Of a stretch of DNA of 64,000 nt, positions 24,834-33,009 are shown in pieces; the first letter of the stretch is position 1, and the number at the start of each line of letters is the position of its first letter. The notes below the pieces were generated by a model. The model was not told the DNA's origin, did no database searches, and worked only from the letters and a program-made list of their open reading frames with translations. This stretch comes from Streptomyces xantholiticus (lineage in GTDB: Bacteria > Actinomycetota > Actinomycetes > Streptomycetales > Streptomycetaceae), in contig NZ_BMWB01000016.1 of NCBI RefSeq assembly GCF_014651015.1, positions 1 through 64,000 of the forward strand, given 5' to 3'. The position numbers were made by a program, and so were the translations under genes.

Positions 24834-25495
24834 CGATCCGGGTGCTGATCGCCGACGACCAGATGATGGTCCGCCAGGGCTTCACCGTGCTGCTGAACGC
24901 CGAACCGGACATCGAGGTGATCGGCCAGGCCGTCGACGGGCTCGACGCGGTCGCCAAGGTCACGGACACACCGCCCGACGTGGTCCTGATGGACATCCGG
25001 ATGCCCGAGCTCGGCGGCATCGAGGCCACCCGCCGGATCACCGCGGCGCTCCCCGCGGTGAAGGTGCTGGTGCTGACCACGTTCGACCTCGACGAGTACG
25101 TCTACGAGGCGCTGCGCGCCGGAGCCTCCGGCTTTCTGCTGAAGGACGCGTCCGCGGACGAACTGGCGAACGCGGTCAGGGTGATCGCGGGCGGGGACGC
25201 ACTGCTCTCGCCGAACATCACCAAGCGGCTGATCGCCGAGTTCTCCCGTACGACGGGCGCGCCGCGGGCTCCGCTCAAGCAGCGGACGGGCGACCTGACG
25301 GAACGCGAGACAGAGGTGCTGTCGCTGATCGCGCAGGGCCTGTCGAACGCGGAGATAGCGGGCACCCTGGTGGTCGCTGAGCAGACCGTGAAGACACATG
25401 TGAGCCGGGTCCTGGTGAAGCTCGGGCTCCGCGACCGCACCCAGGCGGCGGTCTTCGCCTACGAGACGGGTCTCGTGCGCCCGGCGGGCTACTGA
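24830..25495 (+). CDS. NarL/LuxR-type response regulator
   Basis: This 221-aa regulator has a receiver domain with acidic pocket ADDQ, phospho-acceptor Asp55 in VLMDIRMPELGG, the Thr of LTTFD and Lys of LLKDAS. A C-terminal LuxR HTH follows (LTERETEVLSLIAQGLSNAE, then TVKTHVSRVL). ATG overlaps the kinase stop (ATGA). It should be phosphorylated by the adjacent kinase and regulate promoters not yet known. It is about the same length as its paralogue at 26925 and shares its phospho-acceptor position. Confidence 0.94.
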   Translation: MTIRVLIADDQMMVRQGFTVLLNAEPDIEVIGQAVDGLDAVAKVTDTPPDVVLMDIRMPELGGIEATRRITAALPAVKVLVLTTFDLDEYVYEALRAGASGFLLKDASADELANAVRVIAGGDALLSPNITKRLIAEFSRTTGAPRAPLKQRTGDLTERETEVLSLIAQGLSNAEIAGTLVVAEQTVKTHVSRVLVKLGLRDRTQAAVFAYETGLVRPAGY

Positions 25496-25590
25496 AAGCC
25501 CGGCCCACCAGGTAGTACTCAGGGGGGAGGCCGCAGGATCCGTAGCGATGCTGACGACCGGGGCCACGGCGGCCGCTTACCTTTCTTCAC

Positions 25591-26928
25591 GTGACCGAGA
25601 AGACCCGCAGCCCCGAGTACCGACTGGCCCAAGGGGCGCTCAGCGGCCTCCGCCAGGACCTGTTCCACGACGCCTTCGCCTACCGGCCGCTGCCGCCTCT
25701 GCGGCCGGACGGGCGGCTGGTGCGCCGGCTGCCCGGCGAACGGATACGCCGGGCCGCGGTGTGGCTGCCGCATGCCGTCGTGCTGTTCGTCGCCTTCTGC
25801 GTGCTGCTGCTGGCGGGCGGTACCGGCGACGGTGAGTTCAGCGCCCTGCTGTTCGCACTCGTCCCGACGGGCGCCGTGGCGATAACGCTGATCAGACCGG
25901 TCGGCGCCTGGTGGGTGTCGATCCTGAGCACACCGTTCGTGAGCGTGCTGGGCGGCTCCTACGAGGACTGGCCCTGGTCGCCCCCCGGCTTCCTGTCCCA
26001 CCTGACGGTGCTGATCGTGGTCGCCATGCGGACCCGGCCGCGCGCCGCCGGCTGGATGTGGTTCATCACCGCCGGGTACTCGGTCTTCGCCGACACGGTC
26101 CTCAGCAACGGCTACAGCTCCGACGCCCCCGCCATGCTCTTCACCTCCGCGGTGTCCCTGCTGTTCGTCAGCATGATGCTGATCCGCCGTCACGCGGAGC
26201 AGGAGGTCGCCGCCCAGCAGACGGTCACCGCCACCGAGCGCGACCGCCGCACCCTGCTGGAGGAGCGCACCACCATCGCCCGTGAACTGCACGACGTGGT
26301 CGCCCACCACATGTCGGTCGTCGCGATCCAGGCCGAGGCCGCCCCCTACCGGGTGGAGAACCCGCCGGAGGAGCTGGAGCAGGCGTTCGCCACGATCCGG
26401 GAGAACGCGGTGGCGGCGCTCACCGAGCTGCGCCGCATCCTCGGCGTCGTACGGGCAGAGGACTACCAGGCCCCCGACGCGCCGCAGCCGGTCCTCGCGG
26501 ACCTCGACAACCTGCTCTCCAACGTCCGCGAGGCGGGCCTGGAGACCGAGAAGACGATCACGGGTGCGGTGCGTGAGCTGCCGCAGGGCGTGGAGCTGTC
26601 GGCCTACCGGATCATCCAGGAGGCTCTCAGCAACGCGCTGCGCCATGCCCCCGGTTCGACCGCGAAGATCGAGGTCTCCTACGTGCTGGGCGGTCTCGGA
26701 CTGCGGGTCGTCAACACCGCGCCGCAGGGACCGGTCCATCCCTCACCGGGCGCCGGCCACGGCATCACCGGCATGCGGGAACGTGTGACGATGCTGAACG
26801 GCGAGATGACCGCCGCACCCACCGAAGAGGGCGGGTACGAGGTCACGGCCTTCATCCCCGTCGCCGCCACACCCGCAAGATCCGACACACCCGCCGACTC
26901 CGCCAAGCCCGCCGAGGAGACGTCATGA
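25591..26928 (+). CDS. Sensor histidine kinase, paralogue of the upstream kinase
   Basis: This 445-aa kinase has N-terminal membrane helices (about 60-200), HisKA_3 with His234 in ARELHDVVAHHMSV, N box YRIIQEALSNALRHA and G box GHGITGMRER. Phospho-acceptor numbering and flanking motifs are the same as in the kinase at 23520, indicating tandem duplication. It starts with GTG at 25591, 7 nt after TACCTT (25578-25583), so this second pair may have its own leaderless promoter. It overlaps its response regulator by ATGA. Confidence 0.92.
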   Translation: MTEKTRSPEYRLAQGALSGLRQDLFHDAFAYRPLPPLRPDGRLVRRLPGERIRRAAVWLPHAVVLFVAFCVLLLAGGTGDGEFSALLFALVPTGAVAITLIRPVGAWWVSILSTPFVSVLGGSYEDWPWSPPGFLSHLTVLIVVAMRTRPRAAGWMWFITAGYSVFADTVLSNGYSSDAPAMLFTSAVSLLFVSMMLIRRHAEQEVAAQQTVTATERDRRTLLEERTTIARELHDVVAHHMSVVAIQAEAAPYRVENPPEELEQAFATIRENAVAALTELRRILGVVRAEDYQAPDAPQPVLADLDNLLSNVREAGLETEKTITGAVRELPQGVELSAYRIIQEALSNALRHAPGSTAKIEVSYVLGGLGLRVVNTAPQGPVHPSPGAGHGITGMRERVTMLNGEMTAAPTEEGGYEVTAFIPVAATPARSDTPADSAKPAEETS

Positions 26929-27584
26929 CGATCCGGGTCCTCATCGTCGACGACCAGATCATGGTCCGCGAGGGCTTCTCGGTCCTGCTGAACGCCATGC
27001 CCGACATCGAGGTCATCGGCGAGGCCGTCAACGGCCGCGAGGCGGTCTCCAAGGTCGCGGAACTCACGCCGGACGTGGTCCTGATGGACATCCGTATGCC
27101 CGAGCTGAACGGCATCGACGCGACCCGCGAGATCGTCGCCGCGCACCCCGGGGCCAAGGTGCTGGTGCTCACCACCTTCGACCTGGACGAGTACGTGTAC
27201 CAGGCGCTGCGCGCCGGGGCCTCCGGGTTCCTGCTGAAGGACGCCTCCGCCCGGCAGCTCGCCGACGGTGTGCGGGTGGTGGCGGCCGGCGAGGCGCTGC
27301 TGGCGCCGACGGTCACCCGCCGGCTGATCACCGAGTTCTCCAAGCTCTCCGAGACACCGCGCCCGGCCGCGATGACCCAGGTCGCCGATCTGACCGAGCG
27401 AGAGACGGAGGTCCTGGTGCTGATCGCGCAGGGCCTGTCGAACGCCGAGATCGCCTCGCACCTGGTCGTCGCGGAGTCGACCATCAAGACGCACGTCAGC
27501 AGGGTCCTGGTGAAACTGGGCCTGAGGGACCGTACGCAGGCGGCGGTGTTCGCGTACGAGGCGAGGCTGGTCACGCCCGGGTAG
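26925..27584 (+). CDS. NarL/LuxR-type response regulator, paralogue
   Basis: This 219-aa regulator opens MTIRVLIVDDQ. It has Asp55 in VLMDIRMPELNG, LTTFD, LLKDAS and a LuxR HTH (LTERETEVLVLIAQGLSNAE). The closest relative in the window is the regulator at 24830. The linker between receiver and HTH differs most, as does the kinase sensor region, so the two pairs probably answer different signals. Cross-talk is possible given near-identical DHp and receiver motifs. Confidence 0.94.
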   Translation: MTIRVLIVDDQIMVREGFSVLLNAMPDIEVIGEAVNGREAVSKVAELTPDVVLMDIRMPELNGIDATREIVAAHPGAKVLVLTTFDLDEYVYQALRAGASGFLLKDASARQLADGVRVVAAGEALLAPTVTRRLITEFSKLSETPRPAAMTQVADLTERETEVLVLIAQGLSNAEIASHLVVAESTIKTHVSRVLVKLGLRDRTQAAVFAYEARLVTPG

Positions 27585-27602
27585 CGGCGTTAGCGTCCCG
27601 GC

Positions 27603-28820
27603 ATGGACGCTTCGGACGACGTGCCCTTCGAGCCCTGGTCCTCCTCCTTCGTGGCCGACCCGTACCCTGCCCTCGCCGAGCTGCGGGCGCGGGGCCGGGT
27701 GCACTGGTTCGAGCCGACACGGCAGTTCCTCGTGCCGCACCACGCGGACGTGTCGGCGCTGCTGCGGGACCGGCGGCTGGGGCGGACGTATCTGCACCGC
27801 TACACGCACGAGGAGTTCGGCCGCACCCCGCCGCCCGCCGCGCACGAGCCGTTCCACACGCTGGGCGACAACGGCCTGCTGGACCTGGAGGCCCCGGACC
27901 ACACCCGGATCCGTCGACTGGTGACCAAGGCGTTCACCCCGCGGACCGTGCAGGCGCTGGAGCCGGTCGTGCAGCGGCTGGCAGCCGGCCTGGTCGCCGA
28001 CTTCAGGAAAGCGGGCGGCGGCGATCTGCTCGCCGACGTCGCGGAGCCGCTGCCGGTCGCGGTGATCGCGGAGATGCTGGGCATCCCGGAGCGGGACCGT
28101 CCGCTGCTGCGGCCGTGGTCGGCGGACATCTGCGGGATGTACGAGCTCAACCCGTCGCAGGAGACGGCGGCACGGGCGGTGCGGGCTTCGGTGGAATTCA
28201 GCTCGTATCTGCGGGAGTTGATCGCCGCGCGCCGGGCCGAGCCGGGCGAGGACCTGATCTCCGCGCTGATCGCCGCATACGACGAGGGCGACCGGCTCAG
28301 CGAGCAGGAGATGATCTCCACCTGCGTGCTGCTGCTGAACGCGGGACACGAGGCGACCGTCAACACCACGGTCAACGGGTGGTGGACGCTCTTCCGGCAT
28401 CCGGAGCAGCTGGCGGCGCTGCGCGCGGACCACTCGCTGCTGTCCACGGCTGTGGAAGAACTGATGCGCTACGACACCCCGCTGCAGCTCTTCGAACGCT
28501 GGGTGCTCGACGACATCGAGATCGACGGCACGCTCGTGCCGCGCGGCTGCGAACTCGCCCTGCTCTTCGGCTCCGCGAACCGCGACGGCGCCCGCTTCGA
28601 CCGCCCCGACGAGCTGGATCTGGCGCGTCAGGACAACCCGCACGTCAGCTTCGGCGCGGGCATCCACTACTGCCTGGGCGCGCCGCTGGCTCGGATCGAA
28701 CTGGCGGCGACCTTCGGAGAGCTGCTGCGGGAGTGCGCGACGATGCGGCTCGCGGCGGAGCCGCGGTGGAAGGGGGGCTTTGTGATCAGGGGGCTGGAGG
28801 AGCTGCGGGTCGAGCTGTGA
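27603..28820 (+). CDS. Cytochrome P450 (CYP107-like)
   Basis: This 405-aa soluble class I P450 has the I-helix oxygen-binding AGHEAT, the K-helix ExxR in VEELMRYDTPLQ, and the heme-ligand loop FGAGIHYCLGAPLAR with Cys357. It needs a ferredoxin and reductase, which are not encoded nearby. The overall pattern is bacterial CYP107-like; I recall a CYP107 at the syntenic place in S. coelicolor but have not checked. ATG 27603 is 6 nt after TAGCGT (27591-27596), a leaderless arrangement. The substrate is unknown. Confidence 0.92.
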   Translation: MDASDDVPFEPWSSSFVADPYPALAELRARGRVHWFEPTRQFLVPHHADVSALLRDRRLGRTYLHRYTHEEFGRTPPPAAHEPFHTLGDNGLLDLEAPDHTRIRRLVTKAFTPRTVQALEPVVQRLAAGLVADFRKAGGGDLLADVAEPLPVAVIAEMLGIPERDRPLLRPWSADICGMYELNPSQETAARAVRASVEFSSYLRELIAARRAEPGEDLISALIAAYDEGDRLSEQEMISTCVLLLNAGHEATVNTTVNGWWTLFRHPEQLAALRADHSLLSTAVEELMRYDTPLQLFERWVLDDIEIDGTLVPRGCELALLFGSANRDGARFDRPDELDLARQDNPHVSFGAGIHYCLGAPLARIELAATFGELLRECATMRLAAEPRWKGGFVIRGLEELRVEL

Positions 28821-28899
28821 CGGTGGGCGTGGCCGCCGCGCCCGGGGTCGGCGGCCCGTGGGGCGGCGCGCGCCGAGCGCGTGGGCCGGGCCGCGCCCG

Positions 28900-29715
28900 T
28901 CATGCCGCCGGAGCGGCCACCGGCAACGTCAGCCCCCAGGCCCCCGCGCGCACCGTCCACGTCCGCGTCCGGACCGGGCCTGTGACGTGCGCGTCCGCGC
29001 GGTAGCGGAAGTCCGGGCCGGAGACCGTGACCGACAGGGCACTCGCCCGCAGCGGCTCCTCTGACGTCCCGTGCCGTACGACGACCTCGGCGCGGCCGCC
29101 GAGCCCGGCGCGGACGGTCACGTCCTCGACGGGCCGGTCGAGGTCGGACAGCAGGACGCCGTCCGCCTCCACCCGCAGCCGGTGCGTACGGACCGGAGCG
29201 GCCGCGGGAGCGGGGCGCACCAGCGTACGGACCAGGGAGCGGGCGGTGGTCCACACCGACGCCGCCTCCTCGTGCGGTGTCGTCCGGCGCGCCGCCGGGA
29301 TCGCCAGGTCGCCCAGCACCACCCCGTCGCTCTCGTCCACCAGGAGGTCCAGCCGGCGCGGGCTGCCGTCCAGCACGGCCCTGGCCGCCGCGACCGCCCC
29401 GGCGGGGACGCCGAGCGAGTGCGCGAGCTGCACCGAGGCGCCCACCGGGACCAGTGCGAGCACGCCGTCGCCGAGCGAGCGGTCGCGGTGCAGCAGAGCC
29501 ACGGCGCGCAGCAACGCGCGGTCGTCGCCCACGACGACCGGCCGGCGGGATCCCCTGCGGGCCAGTGCCCGGGCGAACTCCTCCGGCCCCTGGGGGAAAC
29601 AGATTTTCGCCTCCGACCCGCCGCACAGCACATCTTTCGCGATGCGCACGGACTCGCCGTCCATTTGGCGGGCGACCGGGTCGATGACCACCAGCAGCTG
29701 GTCGTGAGCCGACAC
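28900..29715 (-). CDS. Diacylglycerol kinase-like protein with degenerate active site
   Basis: The 271-aa product follows the lipid-kinase (DAGK catalytic) fold: VVIDPVARQ start, RRPVVVGDDRALLRAVALLH, then LALVPVGASVQLAHSLGVP. It ends in a beta-rich C-terminal domain. In active lipid kinases these two loops read GGDGT and GTxNDFA. Here they are GDDRA and GASVQLA, so nucleotide binding and catalysis are probably lost. It may be a non-catalytic lipid-binding paralogue (inference). GTG 29715 is set by GGAAGGA 5 nt upstream. It converges with the P450 gene and is divergent from purA. Confidence 0.75.
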   Translation of the reverse strand: MSAHDQLLVVIDPVARQMDGESVRIAKDVLCGGSEAKICFPQGPEEFARALARRGSRRPVVVGDDRALLRAVALLHRDRSLGDGVLALVPVGASVQLAHSLGVPAGAVAAARAVLDGSPRRLDLLVDESDGVVLGDLAIPAARRTTPHEEAASVWTTARSLVRTLVRPAPAAAPVRTHRLRVEADGVLLSDLDRPVEDVTVRAGLGGRAEVVVRHGTSEEPLRASALSVTVSGPDFRYRADAHVTGPVRTRTWTVRAGAWGLTLPVAAPAA

Positions 29716-29732
29716 CTCGGTCCTTCCTCGGG

Positions 29733-29777
29733 TAGCATCTTTGTGCAAGAGCCCCTTGCGCTATTGCGCCAGGGGCT
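29733..29777 (+). promoter_or_regulatory. purA promoter box and leader hairpin
   Basis: TAGCAT (29733-29738) is a likely -10 box, giving a leader of about 125 nt. The leader begins with a strong stem-loop: 29750-29761 pairs with 29766-29777 (12 bp with one mismatch) around TATT. It is too far from the start (92 nt) to mask the Shine-Dalgarno site GGAAGGGG directly. Confidence 0.45.
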
Positions 29778-29868
29778 TCGTCTATTCCGGGGCAACCTGT
29801 CCCAGGACTCAGGCACGGCTCCGGCCCCCTGACCTTGGTCTTGCCCCGCCCGGAAGGGGTGTACGCCT

Positions 29869-31152
29869 GTGCCCGCACTTGTGCTGCTCGGTGCTCAGTG
29901 GGGTGACGAAGGCAAGGGAAAGGCCACTGACCTGCTCGGTGGATCCGTTGATTATGTGGTGCGCTACCAGGGCGGTAACAACGCCGGCCACACGGTTGTC
30001 GTCGGCGACCAGAAGTATGCGCTGCATCTCCTCCCTTCCGGAATCCTCTCGCCCGGATGTACTCCGGTCATCGGCAACGGCGTCGTCGTGGACCCGGCGG
30101 TTCTGCTCTCCGAGCTGAGCGGGCTGAACGACCGCGGCATTGACACGTCCAAGCTCCTGATCAGCGGTAACGCCCATCTGATCACCCCGTACAACGTCAC
30201 CGTGGACAAGGTGACGGAACGGTTCCTTGGCAAGCGCAAGATCGGCACCACCGGCCGGGGTATCGGCCCGACGTACGCCGACAAGATCAACCGCACCGGC
30301 ATCCGCGTCCAGGACCTCTACGACGAGTCGATCCTCCAGCAGAAGGTCGAGGCGGCCCTCGACACCAAGAACCAACTGCTGAGCAAGGTCTTCAACCGCC
30401 GCGCCATCGAGCCCGCGAAGATCGTCGAGGAGATGCTCCAGTACGCGGAGCAGATCAGGCCGTACGTCGCCGACACCACGCTGATCCTGAACAACGCCAT
30501 CGACGAGGGCAAGGTCGTCCTCTTCGAGGGCGGCCAGGGCACGCTGCTGGACGTGGACCACGGCACGTACCCCTTCGTCACCTCCTCCAACCCGACCGCG
30601 GGCGGCGCCTGCACCGGCGCGGGCGTGGGTCCGACGAAGATCAGCCGGGTCATCGGCATCCTCAAGGCGTACACCACACGTGTCGGCGCGGGCCCGTTCC
30701 CGACCGAGCTGTTCGACGAGGACGGCGAGGCTCTGCGCCGCATCGGCGGCGAGCGCGGCGTCACCACCGGCCGCGACCGTCGCTGCGGCTGGTTCGACGC
30801 GGTCATCGCGCGCTACGCGACCAGGGTCAACGGTCTCACCGACTTCTTCCTCACCAAGCTCGACGTGCTGACCGGCTGGGAGCAGATCCCGGTCTGCGTC
30901 GCCTACGAGATCGACGGCAAGCGCGTCGAGGAGCTGCCCTACTCGCAGACCGACTTCCACCACGCGAAGCCGGTGTACGAGATGCTGCCGGGCTGGTCCG
31001 AGGACATCACCAAGGCGAAGACCTTCGCCGACCTGCCGAAGAACGCGCAGGCGTACGTGAAGGCGCTGGAGGACTTGTCCGGCGCCCCGATCTCCGCGAT
31101 CGGCGTCGGCCCGGGCCGGACCGAGACGATCGAGATCAATTCGTTCCTGTAG
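29869..31152 (+). CDS. purA: Adenylosuccinate synthetase
   Basis: This 427-aa enzyme makes adenylosuccinate from IMP, aspartate and GTP, the first committed step to AMP. Signatures are LLGAQWGDEGKGKATDLL at the N-terminus (P-loop and catalytic Asp), GGNNAGHTVVVG, GTTGRGIGPTYADK, and the C-terminal RRCGWFDAV. The GTG start is preceded by GGAAGGGG at 9 nt. It is monocistronic, with a long leader and a nested terminator. Confidence 0.98.
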   Translation: MPALVLLGAQWGDEGKGKATDLLGGSVDYVVRYQGGNNAGHTVVVGDQKYALHLLPSGILSPGCTPVIGNGVVVDPAVLLSELSGLNDRGIDTSKLLISGNAHLITPYNVTVDKVTERFLGKRKIGTTGRGIGPTYADKINRTGIRVQDLYDESILQQKVEAALDTKNQLLSKVFNRRAIEPAKIVEEMLQYAEQIRPYVADTTLILNNAIDEGKVVLFEGGQGTLLDVDHGTYPFVTSSNPTAGGACTGAGVGPTKISRVIGILKAYTTRVGAGPFPTELFDEDGEALRRIGGERGVTTGRDRRCGWFDAVIARYATRVNGLTDFFLTKLDVLTGWEQIPVCVAYEIDGKRVEELPYSQTDFHHAKPVYEMLPGWSEDITKAKTFADLPKNAQAYVKALEDLSGAPISAIGVGPGRTETIEINSFL

Positions 31153-31172
31153 GACATCCGCGGGACACTGGA

Positions 31173-31238
31173 AACCCCCGAGGGGCAGACCCGCGGCGAG
31201 GGCCGAGCGCTTTCGCCGCGGATCCGCGTCCGGGGGTT
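31173..31238 (+). terminator. Nested terminator after purA
   Basis: AACCCCCG (31173-31180) pairs with CGGGGGTT (31231-31238), enclosing an inner stem CCGCGGCG (31191-31198) with CGCCGCGG (31214-31221). TCTTCC follows. Confidence 0.7.
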
Positions 31239-31363
31239 CTTCCGCGCCGAGCCACCGGCGCCGGCGACCCGGAGTGCCGCAGGCCACGACGTGACCTGCG
31301 GTGCGACGGCCGTAGGGCGACGGCCCGGCAGCTGCCGTCACCGGCGTCCCTTATGCTCCCGCC

Positions 31364-33004
31364 ATGAGCGACGGGGGGCCCGGCAGACGGGTGATCGACG
31401 GCCGGTTCGAGCTGGAAGGGCGGCTCGGCGGCGGCGGTATGGGCACGGTGTGGCGGGCGCGGGACGTGGTGCTGGACCGGGCCGTGGCGCTGAAGGAGGT
31501 GCGGCCGCCCGATCCGGGGCTCGCGGAGTACGACCCGGAGGCGGCCAGCATGCTGCGGGCGCGGGTGCTGCGGGAAGCCCGCGCGCTGGCCAGGGTCGAG
31601 CATCCAGGCGTGGTGACGATCCACCATGTCGTGGACAGCGGCGAGGGCACCTATCCATGGCTCGTCATGGAGCTGGTGACCGGCGGGTCGCTGGCTGACC
31701 GGCTCGCCACGGGCCCGATGGCGCCCGTCGAGGCGGCCCGGCTGGGACGGGAGGTGCTTGCGGCGCTGCGGGCCGCGCACGACGCCGGCATCCAGCACCG
31801 GGACGTGAAACCCGCCAACGTGCTGCTGCGGCCCGACGGGCGCCCGGTCCTCACCGACTTCGGGATCGCCGCGATCCGGGAGTCGACCGTCCTGACCGTG
31901 ACCGGGTCCGTCATCGGGACGCCCGACTACATGGCGCCCGAGCGCATCTCGGGCGACGAGGGCGGCCCGGGCTCGGACGTGTGGTCGCTGGCGATGATGC
32001 TGTACGTCGCCGTCGAGGGCCACCATCCGCTGCAGCGCGGTACCACGCTCGCCACTCTGGCCGCCGTCCTGGGCGAGGAGCTGCCGCCGCCGCGTCAGGC
32101 CGGTCCGCTGGCGGCGGTGCTTGCCGCCGTGCTCGTCAAGGACCCGGCCGCGCGGCCCGACCCGGCGACGGTGGACCGCATGCTGGCCGAAGTGGCGGCG
32201 GGGCATGCCTCGGCGCCGCCGTCGACGACCTCGTACCGGCTGGTGCCGCCCCCGCCGCCCGGATACCAGGACGCGGTGCCGCCCCCGTGGGCCGGGCCTG
32301 TGCCGCCGGGGGCGACGGTGACCCGGCCCGTGTCGGAGGGACGCGCCCGGGCGACCCGGCGCATCGCGATCGGCTCCTCGATCACCGCGACCGCGTTGAC
32401 GGGCGTGCTGGTCTGGGCGCTGCTCCCCGGCGGGGGAGAGGGCGGGGAGGCGGGGGCGAAGCCCTCCGGGCCGTCGGTCACCGGGGTGAGGACCCCCGCG
32501 CCCGATCCGACCCCTGGCACCTCCACGCCTTCGAAGAGCGCCGAACAGGTGGACCTGCTGACGCCGGACGGCATTCGCACGGCCGTCGCGGACATCAAGG
32601 CGCAGACGGGCACGGACAAGGTGGGCGACCTCACCGTGTACCCGGAGTACGTGTCCGCCAGCGTCATGGTCAAGGGCAGCGACAAGAAGTACGACGACTG
32701 GACCTATCGCGTCGGCGAAGGGGCGAAGAAGGGCATCATCAATGGCACCCTCCAAGGCGGCGACATGCCGTTCAGCCTGGACGACTTCGACTGGGACGTC
32801 GTCCCCGCCCTGCTCGAGCGAGCGCACAAGGATCTGAACGTGAAGGACCCGACCATGCGCTATCTGGTGGTCCGGGCGCCGAACGACGTGTTCGACACCC
32901 CGCTGCTCCTCGCCGTCTATCTGTCCGACGAGTACGGCGGCAGCGGCTATCTGGAGGCGGACCTCGACGGCAAGGTGACCCGCGTGATGCCCACCGACAG
33001 CTGA
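31364..33004 (+). CDS. Transmembrane serine/threonine protein kinase
   Basis: This 546-aa PknB-type kinase has a cytoplasmic kinase domain (about 14-275) with glycine loop GRLGGGGMGTVW, lysine in ALKEV, catalytic Asp147 in HRDVKPANVLL, DFG and APE. A proline-rich linker and one membrane helix (about 340-360) lead to an extracytoplasmic domain of about 150 residues with no PASTA repeats. That outer domain, which includes VYPEYVSASVMVKGSDKKYD, is not one I recognise. ATG 31364 follows TATGCT (31352-31357) by 6 nt. It converges on the binding-protein gene with a 5-bp gap. Confidence 0.92.
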   Translation: MSDGGPGRRVIDGRFELEGRLGGGGMGTVWRARDVVLDRAVALKEVRPPDPGLAEYDPEAASMLRARVLREARALARVEHPGVVTIHHVVDSGEGTYPWLVMELVTGGSLADRLATGPMAPVEAARLGREVLAALRAAHDAGIQHRDVKPANVLLRPDGRPVLTDFGIAAIRESTVLTVTGSVIGTPDYMAPERISGDEGGPGSDVWSLAMMLYVAVEGHHPLQRGTTLATLAAVLGEELPPPRQAGPLAAVLAAVLVKDPAARPDPATVDRMLAEVAAGHASAPPSTTSYRLVPPPPPGYQDAVPPPWAGPVPPGATVTRPVSEGRARATRRIAIGSSITATALTGVLVWALLPGGGEGGEAGAKPSGPSVTGVRTPAPDPTPGTSTPSKSAEQVDLLTPDGIRTAVADIKAQTGTDKVGDLTVYPEYVSASVMVKGSDKKYDDWTYRVGEGAKKGIINGTLQGGDMPFSLDDFDWDVVPALLERAHKDLNVKDPTMRYLVVRAPNDVFDTPLLLAVYLSDEYGGSGYLEADLDGKVTRVMPTDS

Positions 33005-33009
33005 ACGGC

